A stretch of 28,181 nucleotides of DNA from Helicobacteraceae bacterium. GTDB taxonomy: Bacteria > Campylobacterota > Campylobacteria > Campylobacterales > SZUA-545. The stretch spans positions 1 to 28,181 of the forward strand of contig JAISOU010000089.1 of NCBI GenBank assembly GCA_031275395.1, written 5' to 3'. The position numbers were made by a program, and so were the translations under genes. This document shows, one piece after another, positions 8,255-16,787 of this stretch; position 1 is the first letter of the stretch; every line of letters starts with the position of its first letter. Under the pieces are notes generated by a model. That model had not been told where the DNA came from, made no database searches, and was given only the letters and a program-made list of their open reading frames with translations.

Positions 8255-8992
8255 TTAGTATTTGATTTTGGCAAGATATAAGCCGTTTGCTGGGGCGGGT
8301 TCGCGAAACTTTGTACTTAACCGCGCAAACTGATCGTCTATATCCTTAATATCGGCTTTATGCGCCGCGATTTTCAAGATTGCAGCCATCATTAAACGCA
8401 CTTGCGATCGCAAAAACGCGTCGCCTTCAAAGCGAGCTATAAATAGATTTTTATGTTTATATATTTTTGCCGAATAAAGGGTTCTGATCGTCGTTTTTTC
8501 GCCGCTTCCGCGTTTGGAAAAGTTATAAAAGTTATGCGTCCCTATAAACTTTGCGATCGCCTCCTTCGCTCTTAACAGATCGAATCTGGGCGCGTAGGTT
8601 ATAAAACGCGCCGAAAAGATCGAGGGGCGATCGGTAGAAATTAGATATCGATAAACGCGGTTTTTTGCGCTAAAACGCGGATGAAAATCGTCGCCTACGA
8701 TCTCTACTTTCTTAACGTCTATTTTTGGATATAGCTTTTTATCTAATTCGTTTTTTAAGCGCTCCGCGTCGCGCCAAAAATCAGGTATTTCAAAACCTAT
8801 AACCTGTCCCGTAGAATGTACGAACCGATCGGTGCGTCCCGCGTGCGAAACGTTAAAAAATACGCCCATACTTTTTAACGCCTCTTCAAATACCGATAAT
8901 ACCGTCGGTAAGGTTGGATCGCCATCTTCGCGCAAGATCTGCGATCCGAAAAAAAGCGATCCGTCGTATGCGATTGTAACTTTTGCTTTCAT
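8255..8992 (-). CDS. truA: tRNA pseudouridine(38-40) synthase TruA
   Basis: TruA makes pseudouridine at positions 38-40 in the anticodon arm of tRNAs. The 245-residue protein has the catalytic aspartate in HAGRTDRFVHSTGQV, the segment FHPRFSAKNRVYRY, and the C-terminal FEGDAFLRSQVRLM motif. Length and motif order are typical. It starts two bases after the stop of the prepilin peptidase gene; the same two genes are close neighbours in Campylobacter. Confidence 0.95.
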   Translation of the reverse strand: MKAKVTIAYDGSLFFGSQILREDGDPTLPTVLSVFEEALKSMGVFFNVSHAGRTDRFVHSTGQVIGFEIPDFWRDAERLKNELDKKLYPKIDVKKVEIVGDDFHPRFSAKNRVYRYLISTDRPSIFSARFITYAPRFDLLRAKEAIAKFIGTHNFYNFSKRGSGEKTTIRTLYSAKIYKHKNLFIARFEGDAFLRSQVRLMMAAILKIAAHKADIKDIDDQFARLSTKFREPAPANGLYLAKIKY

Positions 8993-8994
8993 CG

Positions 8995-9729
8995 CTAAAA
9001 TTTAAATAAGGAAAGTAGCTGTTTGTCAAATAGAAAAACGATTAAAGTCCCTAACGCTAAAAAGGGTATAAAAGGCGTTTGCATTTGACCGCCTTTTTTG
9101 TTGATCAGCGCGGGAATAATCGCCAAAAGCGCCGCTAAAAAGAGCGCGAAAAAAGCCCCGAAAAGCCCCAAAAACGCGCCCATTGTCGCGCCCAAAATAA
9201 TGTCGGCTTCGCCCATCGCCTCTTTTTTTAGCGCCGACGACAACCCCATTCTTAAAAGCGTCAAAGCGCCGGCGATCAGAAGCGCCGCTTGCAGATTAGT
9301 TAAAATATCGTCGCTTGTAAGAAGAGCGAAAAAGAGCGCTAAAAAATTAAGCGAATCAGGCGCCATCATCGTTTGAAAATCAATAACTGAAAGGCATAAA
9401 AGAGCAAACAGAGTTAGCGCAGCGAAAATCGTCCAATAACTAACGCTCAATTTATAAAAAGCCGCGCAGAATAGAAGCGAGGTAAGAATCTCTACGATCG
9501 GATAGATTACGCTAATTTTCTCGCCGCAAAAAGCGCACTTTCCGCGCAAAAATATAAACGAAAAAACGGGGATATTATGAAACCATCGCAAAGGGTTTTT
9601 ACATTTCGGGCAATGCGAAGCCGGAAAAACGACGCTTTCGTTTTTGCCTAAACGTATAATAACGACGTTGGCAAAACTGCCGAAGCATAAACCTATAACC
9701 GAAACCGCAAAATAAAAATATATATCCAT
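8995..9729 (-). CDS. Prepilin peptidase / A24 family leader peptidase
   Basis: This integral membrane aspartic protease would cleave, and probably methylate, type IV pilin-like leader peptides. The 244-residue protein has an N-terminal helix with FGSFANVVIIRL, a zinc-type pair of CxxC motifs (CPKC and CAFC, about 40-70), and candidate catalytic aspartates in VIDFQTMMAPD and GEADIILG. About seven hydrophobic segments are visible. No pilin or secretion ATPase gene lies nearby, so its substrates are elsewhere. The start has GGGTTAAG directly upstream. The symbol pilD or gspO would be a guess. Confidence 0.9.
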   Translation of the reverse strand: MDIYFYFAVSVIGLCFGSFANVVIIRLGKNESVVFPASHCPKCKNPLRWFHNIPVFSFIFLRGKCAFCGEKISVIYPIVEILTSLLFCAAFYKLSVSYWTIFAALTLFALLCLSVIDFQTMMAPDSLNFLALFFALLTSDDILTNLQAALLIAGALTLLRMGLSSALKKEAMGEADIILGATMGAFLGLFGAFFALFLAALLAIIPALINKKGGQMQTPFIPFLALGTLIVFLFDKQLLSLFKF

Positions 9730-9829
9730 CTTAACCCTTTTTTTAAAAATATAGCCGACGTTTTTTCAACGAAGCGCCTTGACTAAACGTCTTGTTTTGA
9801 CTCGTCGTTTATTTGCGCCGTTAGCTTTA

Positions 9830-9987
9830 CTAGCGTTTTGCTTGCGTCAGCTCGCTCGCTTTTTTAGCGTCCTCTAACGCGCTTTTACGATCGCCAAATC
9901 CCAATAGACGTTTGCGCGGTTGTAGTAAGCGCCCGCGTCGTTTTGATAGGCTTCGATAGTCTTACGTTTTACGGTTAGATTAGACAA
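9830..9987 (-). pseudogene. Frameshifted TPR-like fragment
   Basis: The 404-base gap between uppS and the prepilin peptidase is not empty. From TTG 9987, preceded by AAAGGAG, the minus strand encodes SNLTVKRKTIEAYQNDAGAYYNRANVYWDL; after a one-base deletion it continues as GDRKSALEDAKKASELTQAKR and stops at 9832-9830. Joined, AYYNRANVYWDLGDRKSALEDAKKA reads as a tetratricopeptide repeat. Without a frameshift the frame stops at 9876-9874. It is probably the remnant of a larger TPR or Sel1-like gene. Around it (9730-9829 and 9988-10133) I see no other gene. Confidence 0.5.
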
Positions 9988-10133
9988 ACCTAGCTCCTTT
10001 AATCGTTAAAAGTTCCGTTATTATAACGCATTTAGTTTGTGGCGCTATCGATAAAAACGCAAGAAACGTTTTCGCGCTTAAAAAGTAGCCTAAATCCGCT
10101 CTTTTAGTCGTTAAAACTCGGGCTTTTGGCGCT

Positions 10134-10808
10134 TTATACTCCGCCAAAGCGCCGCTCGCGTTTCTGAAAATCTTCTATCGTTTTATCTAATTCGATCGCG
10201 TTAAACTCAGGCCATAGCGTAGGAGTAAAAAAAAGTTCCGTATAGGCGCATTGCCACAAAAGAAAGTTTGAAAGCCTCTGCTCCCCTCCCGTTCTAATAA
10301 GCATATCTACGTCGGGAAAACTCGCCGTATATAACGCGTCGTTTAGCGCCTCTTTTGTGATCTCGTTTGATCGTATTTTGTTAGCCGCTCTGACAATCTC
10401 GTCTTTGGCGCCGTAATTAAGCGCCAAAACCTGCGTCATTGCGCTATTATCTGCGGTCGCCTCGATTGTCTTAGATATGCGATCTTGCAAATGTTTTGGT
10501 AGCTTTGCTAAATCGCCAATCGCAAAAAATCTTATATTGTTGTCCGTTAAAGTTTTTAATTCGTTTTTTAAGTAGCGATCAAGCATTTTCATTAAAAAAC
10601 TAACTTCGCTTTTAGGGCGATCCCAATTTTCGGTACTAAAGGCGTATAGAGTTAAAACCTCTATGCCTATTTCTGCGCAATGCGTCGTAATTACTCTAAC
10701 GGTGTTTGCCCCCTCTTCATGCCCTTTTGTGCGATCGGCGAAACCTCGTTTTTTTGCGTATCTGCCATTGCCGTCCATAATGATCGCGATATGGCGCGGA
10801 AAACTCAT
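10134..10808 (-). CDS. uppS: Undecaprenyl diphosphate synthase UppS
   Basis: UppS is a cis-prenyltransferase that adds isopentenyl units to farnesyl diphosphate, making the lipid carrier for peptidoglycan and surface glycans. The protein begins MSFPRHIAIIMDGNGRYAKKRG, with the catalytic aspartate at about residue 12, and shows TLYAFSTENWDRPKSEV, LIRTGGEQRLSNFLLWQCAYTELFF and the closing RERRFGG. 224 residues, normal for Campylobacterota. ATGA overlap with coaBC, as in the Campylobacter glmU-coaBC-uppS neighbourhood. Confidence 0.96.
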   Translation of the reverse strand: MSFPRHIAIIMDGNGRYAKKRGFADRTKGHEEGANTVRVITTHCAEIGIEVLTLYAFSTENWDRPKSEVSFLMKMLDRYLKNELKTLTDNNIRFFAIGDLAKLPKHLQDRISKTIEATADNSAMTQVLALNYGAKDEIVRAANKIRSNEITKEALNDALYTASFPDVDMLIRTGGEQRLSNFLLWQCAYTELFFTPTLWPEFNAIELDKTIEDFQKRERRFGGV

Positions 10809-12010
10809 ATTGTCTTCTCGATCGCGCTTAAAATATCAAACGCGACGCTTAACTTTTCGCCTTCAAACTCTTGTCGATCGTCGCCTAAAAAAACTATCTT
10901 TGTACGATCGCTTCCAAACTCTACGCCATCTAAACCTAATATATTCAGGCAAACGGCGTTTAAGCGCTTTTCTTCTTTCATATCCAAAGCGTATTTTTCA
11001 GCGTTTTTAGCGTCGGTTTCCGCTTTGAATCCTACGCAAAAGAGATCGCTTTTATCGATCAGGCTAAGTATATCCTCCGTTTGTTTTAGTTCCAATATCC
11101 AGCGATCGCCAATATCGCTTTTTTTTAGCTTTTTTTTACTTGGACTTTTAGCGCGATAATCGCTTACCGCAGCCGCCATCAACAAAACGGATTTTTTATC
11201 GGAGGATTTTTGTTGCGCCGCGATATTTGCGTTTAGTATTTTTAACATTTCGTCCGCGCCATTTGCTTCGATCTGCGCGATCGGTAACGCGGGATCGTTC
11301 GCGCTTCCTATTAAAACGGGCGAAGCGCCCAAACAATATGCTACTCTAGCAAGAGCGATCGCCATTTTGCCGCTACTACGATTTGTAATATCTCGAACGC
11401 TGTCGATCGCTTCGCGGCACGCGCCGCCTGTTATTATTACCGCTCTTTTATCCCAAAAATCTCGTCTTAAAAGCGATCGCGCGATCGCCCAAAAAAGCCG
11501 CTCCGGCTCCGCTAATCTACCCGCGCCTATTTCCTTGCAAACAAGTTCGCCTTCTTCCGTTTCAACAGACCAATTCCGTTCGCGCTCTAACACTCCCAAC
11601 GCCGCTAACGTCGCTTCATTATTTATCATCGCGTCGTTCGCGGCGGGCGCTAAAATCTTCGGCGCTTTGCAGACAAGAACGGTTTGTAGTAATAAATTAT
11701 CCGCCGCTCCGATCGCTATTTTGTTAATCGTGTTTGCCGTCGCGGGCGCTATGATTAACGTTTCCGCCCATTTTGCCAAACCTATATGATTATTATCGTT
11801 TGCCCAACTTTCGTTTTTATCCGTTAAGACCTCGTTGCCCGTGATCGCTTCAAAAGTTACGGCGCCGATAAAACGTTGCGCCGCCTTTGTCATAACAACG
11901 CGCGCGTCTGCGCCCGCTTTAACTAATAAACGCGCCAAATACGCCGCTTTATATGCGCTAATGCTGCCCGTTACGCCCAAAACTACGCGACGATTTTCCA
12001 GTATCTTCAT
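10805..12010 (-). CDS. coaBC: Bifunctional phosphopantothenoylcysteine decarboxylase / phosphopantothenate-cysteine ligase CoaBC
   Basis: CoaBC carries out two consecutive steps of coenzyme A synthesis. The N-terminal flavoprotein (CoaC) half shows LGVTGSISAYKAAYLAR, a candidate catalytic histidine in NDNNHIGLA, and PAANDAMINN, a variant of the usual PAMN.M motif. The C-terminal CoaB half has ITGGACREAIDSVRDITNRSS and GKMAIALA, followed by AAAVSDY and the Lys-rich loop. 401 residues, normal length. The start overlaps the glmU stop (ATGA) and the stop overlaps uppS. Confidence 0.95.
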   Translation of the reverse strand: MKILENRRVVLGVTGSISAYKAAYLARLLVKAGADARVVMTKAAQRFIGAVTFEAITGNEVLTDKNESWANDNNHIGLAKWAETLIIAPATANTINKIAIGAADNLLLQTVLVCKAPKILAPAANDAMINNEATLAALGVLERERNWSVETEEGELVCKEIGAGRLAEPERLFWAIARSLLRRDFWDKRAVIITGGACREAIDSVRDITNRSSGKMAIALARVAYCLGASPVLIGSANDPALPIAQIEANGADEMLKILNANIAAQQKSSDKKSVLLMAAAVSDYRAKSPSKKKLKKSDIGDRWILELKQTEDILSLIDKSDLFCVGFKAETDAKNAEKYALDMKEEKRLNAVCLNILGLDGVEFGSDRTKIVFLGDDRQEFEGEKLSVAFDILSAIEKTI

Positions 12011-13308
12011 TTTTTAATTCCAAAAAACTTATAAAAAAAACCAGCGACGCTTTTTTGTTCGGAGCGCGACAAAACCAGATCGCCTTCGTTCGGGTTTTTT
12101 ACGACGGTCGTTCCCGCGCCGATTATCACGTTATCCGGTATCGTTACGGGCGCGACTAATTGCGTGTCGCTTCCTATAAAAACGTTTTTACCGATCGTCG
12201 TTTGATATTTGCCTTTTCCGTCGTAATTGCAGGTGATCGTTCCCGCGCCTATATTAGTTCCCGCGCCGATCGTAGCGTCGCCTAGATAGCTCAAATGCCC
12301 CGCTTTTACTCCGTCTAGTTTCGCCTTTTTTGTTTCGACAAAATTACCGATATGCGTATTTTTAACCTCCGTATTTGGGCGCAAATGCGCCATCGGTCCT
12401 ATATCGCTCTCTATTACGACGCTGTCCTCTACTACGCTATGCGCTTTTATCGTCGATTTAACTATTTTGGATTTACCCAAAATAACCGCGCCGTTTTCGA
12501 TAACGCATTCGCCTTCAAACTCGGCGTTCGCGTCGATATAAACCGTTTCGGGCAGACGCATCATTACGCCCGCGTTCATCAATTGTTCTTTAAGCGCGTT
12601 TTGGTGGTATTCTTCGGCTTTTGCTAATTCCGTTTTGGAATTAACGCCCATTAAAATATATTCGTCGCCCCACACGGCGCTAATCGATATATTATTAGCC
12701 GCCGCCAAAGCGACTAGATCGGTAATATAATACTCTTTTTGCGCGTTGTCGTTTGTAACTTTAGGCAGAAACTCGCCCAAAAACGACCGCGAAAAACTAT
12801 AAACGCCCGCATTGACGCTTGTAATCTTTTTTTCTTCCTCGTTCGCGTCTTTTTCTTCGACGATTTTTATAACGCGGTCGTTTTTGATTATCGCTCGCCC
12901 GTAGCCGCTCGGATCTAGACGCGAAAAGACGCTAATGGCGATATCTTCTCGCCGCGCCGCTAACGCTTTGACGAAATCGCCTGTAATCAAGGGCATATCG
13001 CCGTTTAACGCGACAATCCGATCGTATTTTGGCGACGCCGCTTTGATCGCGCCCGCCGTTCCCGAAAAGTTTTCGTAATCTTGACGGGCGCAGACGACTT
13101 GGTCGCCAAACTCGCGCTCGATATGCGCTTTTATCCGATCGTGGTCGTGGTATAAAACGACCTGAACGTCGTCGCTTACGCTTAGAGCGGCGAGGATCGA
13201 GTAGTCCAAAACGGCGCGTCCGCTTAATTTGTGAAGGACTTTGGGCGTTTGGGATTTCATACGAGTTCCCGCGCCCGCGCCTAGAATTACCACTGAAACG
13301 TTGGACAT
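12007..13308 (-). CDS. glmU: Bifunctional UDP-N-acetylglucosamine pyrophosphorylase / glucosamine-1-phosphate N-acetyltransferase GlmU
   Basis: GlmU makes UDP-GlcNAc for peptidoglycan and lipopolysaccharide. The N-terminal uridyltransferase domain begins VVILGAGAGTRMKSQTPKVLHKL, with NGDMPLITGD further on. The C-terminal acetyltransferase is a left-handed beta helix of hexapeptide repeats (for example GAGTNIGAGTITCNYDGKGK and FIGSDTQLVAPV). I place the start at ATG 13308 rather than the TTG 18 bases upstream, because MSNVSVVILGAG is the family beginning and GGCGGA precedes it. 433 residues. It is first in the glmU-coaBC-uppS operon, diverging from motA. Confidence 0.96.
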   Translation of the reverse strand: MSNVSVVILGAGAGTRMKSQTPKVLHKLSGRAVLDYSILAALSVSDDVQVVLYHDHDRIKAHIEREFGDQVVCARQDYENFSGTAGAIKAASPKYDRIVALNGDMPLITGDFVKALAARREDIAISVFSRLDPSGYGRAIIKNDRVIKIVEEKDANEEEKKITSVNAGVYSFSRSFLGEFLPKVTNDNAQKEYYITDLVALAAANNISISAVWGDEYILMGVNSKTELAKAEEYHQNALKEQLMNAGVMMRLPETVYIDANAEFEGECVIENGAVILGKSKIVKSTIKAHSVVEDSVVIESDIGPMAHLRPNTEVKNTHIGNFVETKKAKLDGVKAGHLSYLGDATIGAGTNIGAGTITCNYDGKGKYQTTIGKNVFIGSDTQLVAPVTIPDNVIIGAGTTVVKNPNEGDLVLSRSEQKSVAGFFYKFFGIKK

Positions 13309-13393
13309 TTTCCGCCTATTAAACAAAGTTTAAGCGCATATTAACACGGCATTGATTAGAATAACGGATTTAATAGACAATGGATAGGCGCGC

Positions 13394-14158
13394 ATGGATT
13401 TAGGTTCCGTTATCGGCATTGTAATGGTCTTCGGGCTTTTGGGGTTTGCGATTATGCTTGGGGCGGGTTTAGGTCCTTATCTCGACCTGCCTAGCGCGCT
13501 TATCGTGCTTGGCGGCGCAAGTTCGTCGATTTTGATAGCTTTCAAATTAGAGCAGGTCAAAAATATCGGCAGAGTGGTCGGCGTGGTTTTCAAACCGCAA
13601 AGTTTTGATATTCCTTCGATCGTTCGCAAACTGGTCGATTATTCGACGATCGCGCGACGCGACGGCATTTTGGCGCTAGAAACCCCCGTCAATCAAGAGG
13701 AAAACCTCTTTATGAAAAAGGGGCTTTCTATGGCGGTCGACGGCAACGAGCCGGACGTGATCCGATCGCTTTTGGAGCTTGAAAGCGACGAGATGAGCTC
13801 GCGCCACAAAGGCTACGCCGCCATTTTAGATCAGTTTGCGGGATTGGCGGGCAGTTTCGGTATGATCGGAACGTTGATCGGGCTTGTGGCTATGCTAATC
13901 AATATGGCGGATCCAAGCTCGATTGGTCCCGCTATGGCGGTGGCGATTATCACGACGCTTTACGGCGCGATTTGCGGCAACGCGATCGCCGCTCCGATGG
14001 CGTATTTGCTTAACATACGGGATAACGAGGAGATGATGGTGCGAAGCCTAATTATCGAGGGTATTATGTCGATCCAAGCGGGCGACAATCCGCGCACGCT
14101 AGAGCAGAAATTGCTCGGTTTCTTACCGCCAAAACAGCGCGTAAGCCAATTCGAGTAG
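13394..14158 (+). CDS. motA: Flagellar motor stator protein MotA
   Basis: MotA forms the five-subunit ring of the stator proton channel with MotB. The 254-residue protein has four membrane segments, two near the N-terminus (about 5-25 and 32-50) and two after the cytoplasmic loop (about 148-168 and 180-200), with the MotA signature region FGMIGTLIGLVAMLINM. The cytoplasmic loop is charged, as expected for contacts with FliG. It heads motA-motB-fliP-trmA and diverges from glmU across an 85-base gap that holds a TAGAAT-like -10. Confidence 0.96.
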   Translation: MDLGSVIGIVMVFGLLGFAIMLGAGLGPYLDLPSALIVLGGASSSILIAFKLEQVKNIGRVVGVVFKPQSFDIPSIVRKLVDYSTIARRDGILALETPVNQEENLFMKKGLSMAVDGNEPDVIRSLLELESDEMSSRHKGYAAILDQFAGLAGSFGMIGTLIGLVAMLINMADPSSIGPAMAVAIITTLYGAICGNAIAAPMAYLLNIRDNEEMMVRSLIIEGIMSIQAGDNPRTLEQKLLGFLPPKQRVSQFE

Positions 14159-14161
14159 AAA

Positions 14162-14941
14162 ATGGCAAAGAAAAGAGGCGGCGGTCTTCCGCAAATCTGT
14201 CCTCCGCGCTGGATCGTTCAGTTTGGAGATATGATGTCCCTGCTTCTCGTGTTTTTTATTTTGCTTTTGTCGATGAGCACGATCGACGCAAAAAAGGTAA
14301 ACGAGGCGATCGGCTCGCTAACGGGCGCGTTGAGCGTGCTTGAAGGCGGAACGCAAAGCGAGATTTCGCGGGAGCGTATGCAACTTGCCACTCCGATCGT
14401 GCCGCAAACCGAAACCGACGACACGGTCAATCGCGTTACGGTGATGATCAGCGAGTTCAACGAGATTATCAGGCGGCAGGGCGGCGAGGAAACGATTCAG
14501 GTGCAAGAGGCGATCGAGGGTTTTATGATCCAACTGCCCGCGTCGCTTCTGTTTCGAGAGGCAAGCGCGCAGATCGTCAGCGCCGACGCGCTTTTGTTGC
14601 TAAAACGCATAGCGATTTTGACGGAAACGATGCCTAAAGATTTAGAGATCGTTGTGCGCGGGCATACCGACGAGCTTGAAGTATCGGGATCGACGCAGTT
14701 CAAAGACGCTTGGTCGCTATCTACGGCGCGATCGGTCGCGGTCGTCAAAGAGCTAATAACCGACGGCGTTAAACCCGAACGCCTTAGCGCGGCGGGATTT
14801 GCCAACTTTCAGCCGATCGCCACAAACGCGACGGAACAGGGCAGAGCGCGTAATCGCCGCGTAGAAATACATTTTTTGGGACAGAGCAAAACAAGCGAAC
14901 CTAAAACGCCAAAAAGCGTGTTGGATTTGCCGCGTCAATGA
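14162..14941 (+). CDS. motB: Flagellar motor stator protein MotB
   Basis: MotB is the peptidoglycan-anchored half of the stator. The 259-residue protein has one N-terminal membrane helix with the ion-carrying aspartate in WIVQFGDMMSLLLVFFILLLS (about residue 23), a linker, and a C-terminal OmpA-like domain (VVRGHTDELEVSGSTQFKDA, LSTARSVAVVKELI, GFANFQPIATN and RARNRRVEIHF). It starts three bases after motA, and its stop overlaps the fliP start (ATGA). Confidence 0.96.
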   Translation: MAKKRGGGLPQICPPRWIVQFGDMMSLLLVFFILLLSMSTIDAKKVNEAIGSLTGALSVLEGGTQSEISRERMQLATPIVPQTETDDTVNRVTVMISEFNEIIRRQGGEETIQVQEAIEGFMIQLPASLLFREASAQIVSADALLLLKRIAILTETMPKDLEIVVRGHTDELEVSGSTQFKDAWSLSTARSVAVVKELITDGVKPERLSAAGFANFQPIATNATEQGRARNRRVEIHFLGQSKTSEPKTPKSVLDLPRQ

Positions 14942-15684
14942 GGATTTTAGCCCCTCTTTGCCTCTTTGCGCTTTTTGCGTGCGGCGCTTTCGCCGCGCCC
15001 GAAGTTTTGCAGTTGCCTACGGTCGATCTGCGTATTAACGCGCCTGAAAATCCTACGCAGCTCGTTCAGACGTTAAATATCATTATTATTCTGACGCTTC
15101 TCGTTCTCGCGCCGTCGCTTATAATGATGATGACGAGTTTTACGCGGCTATTGATCGTTTTTAGCTTTTTGCGTCAAGCGATGGGAACGCAACAAACGCC
15201 GCCAAATCAGATATTGGTTTCTATGGCGTTAATCCTAACGTTTTTTATTATGGAACCCGCTATGCGCCAAGCGTGGAACAACGGGGTAACGCCGTATATG
15301 AACGAGGAGATCGGCTACGCGGAAGCGTTCGATCGATCGATCGCGCCTTTTGAAGATTTTATGCTTAGAAATACCCGCGAAAAAGACCTAGCGCTTTTCT
15401 TAAGGATTCGCGGCGAAGAGAATATCCAAAGCGAAGAGGATATTACCTTGCCAATTCTGCTTCCGGCGTTTATGATCAGCGAGCTGAAAACGGCGTTTGA
15501 AATAGGTTTTTTATTGTATCTGCCATTTTTGGTGATCGATATGGTGGTTAGCTCGGTGCTAATGGCTATGGGTATGATGATGTTGCCGCCAGTGATGATC
15601 AGTCTGCCATTTAAAATTATCCTATTTATTATGGTCGATGGTTGGAATCTAATCGTCGGATCGCTAGTGCGGAGTTTTCAATGA
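14938..15684 (+). CDS. fliP: Flagellar export apparatus protein FliP
   Basis: FliP is a core subunit of the export gate of the flagellar type III secretion system. The 248-residue protein has a cleavable signal peptide (MRILAPLCLFALFACGAFA) and about four hydrophobic segments, with family motifs PSLIMMMTSFTRLLIVFSFLRQ and FMISELKTAFEIGFLLYLPF and DMVVSSVLMAMGMMMLPP. It overlaps motB upstream and trmA downstream by ATGA. Campylobacter has fliP next to glmU; here motAB lies between them. Confidence 0.96.
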   Translation: MRILAPLCLFALFACGAFAAPEVLQLPTVDLRINAPENPTQLVQTLNIIIILTLLVLAPSLIMMMTSFTRLLIVFSFLRQAMGTQQTPPNQILVSMALILTFFIMEPAMRQAWNNGVTPYMNEEIGYAEAFDRSIAPFEDFMLRNTREKDLALFLRIRGEENIQSEEDITLPILLPAFMISELKTAFEIGFLLYLPFLVIDMVVSSVLMAMGMMMLPPVMISLPFKIILFIMVDGWNLIVGSLVRSFQ

Positions 15685-16787
15685 TCTGCGAATGGTTTGG
15701 CGAATGCGGCGGCTGCGCTTTACCTATTGCGTACGACGAACAGCTTGCGCGTAAAAAAGAAGCCTTTTTGGATATTTTCAGCGGTATCGATCTGCCAAAA
15801 ATAGAGTTTTTTGAAAGCGAAAAAAGCCATTTTAGAAATCGCGGCGAGTTTCGCGTCTGGCACGAAGCGGACGGCGGAATATCGCTTAGTATGTTCAAAA
15901 AGAAAAGCTCTAACGTTATTAGCGTCAGCCGTTGCCCCGCTACGCATAGTCGCTTTTATGAAAATGCGCAAGATATATTAAACTTCATAGCGGATTTTCC
16001 CGTTTTATTCGAGCGGCTTTTCGAGTTAGATTTTTTGGTTTCAACCGACGGCAAAGATATGATCTTAACGCTTATCTATCATAAAAAGATCGACGAGCGT
16101 TGGGAGGAAGCCGCAGGAAAATTACGCGAGCGCTTTAACGGGCGAAGCAGAGGCGAAAAACTAGTTATAGGCGACGATTTTATCACCGAAGGGATCGAGA
16201 TAAAAGATCGCCGCTGGCGCTATATGCAAAAAGAGGGCGCGTTTAGCCAACCAAACGGACGGATAAACCGCGAAATGATCGACTACCTTTCTAATCGATT
16301 GGAACCAAGCCAAAACGACTATTTAGAGCTTTATTGCGGCAATGGCAATTTCACGCTTCCGCTATCGCAAAAAATAGATAAGGCGATCGCTATCGAAATC
16401 AACAGAGAATCGTTAAACGCGGCGAAACAAAACGCGATAGATAATAGTTGCGATAATATCTTTTTTGCGCGTATGAGCGCGGAGGAGTTTGCAAACGCTA
16501 TGAACAAAACGAGATCGTTTAACCGCTTAAAAGAACTGGATTTAGACGAATATAATTTTGACGCGGCGCTTGTCGATCCGCCGCGTTCCGGACTTGATCC
16601 CAATTCGTTAAATCTTATTTCTGGCATAGATCGTATTATCTATATCTCGTGCAATCCCAAAACCCTGCGCCGCGATATAGAAACGCTAAACCAAACGCAC
16701 GCTATTTCGTCTTTAGCTTTATTTGATCAATTTCCATATACCCATCACATAGAAACCTGCGTTATATTGGAAGGCAAACAATGTTAA
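15681..16787 (+). CDS. trmA: tRNA (uracil(54)-C5)-methyltransferase TrmA
   Basis: TrmA makes ribothymidine at position 54 of the tRNA T-loop using S-adenosylmethionine. The 368-residue protein shows FRNRGEFRVWHEADG, FSQPN, LELYCGNGNFTLPL, VDPPRSGLD, the catalytic cysteine in YISCNPKTLRRD, and the closing ALFDQFPYTHH. The start is ATG 15681, overlapping the fliP stop; the longer frame start lies inside fliP. The N-terminus has C3, C9 and C12 in a C-x5-C-x2-C pattern with a further cysteine at about 85, like the Fe-S motif of RlmD; the E. coli TrmA N-terminus lacks it. Confidence 0.93.
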   Translation: MICEWFGECGGCALPIAYDEQLARKKEAFLDIFSGIDLPKIEFFESEKSHFRNRGEFRVWHEADGGISLSMFKKKSSNVISVSRCPATHSRFYENAQDILNFIADFPVLFERLFELDFLVSTDGKDMILTLIYHKKIDERWEEAAGKLRERFNGRSRGEKLVIGDDFITEGIEIKDRRWRYMQKEGAFSQPNGRINREMIDYLSNRLEPSQNDYLELYCGNGNFTLPLSQKIDKAIAIEINRESLNAAKQNAIDNSCDNIFFARMSAEEFANAMNKTRSFNRLKELDLDEYNFDAALVDPPRSGLDPNSLNLISGIDRIIYISCNPKTLRRDIETLNQTHAISSLALFDQFPYTHHIETCVILEGKQC

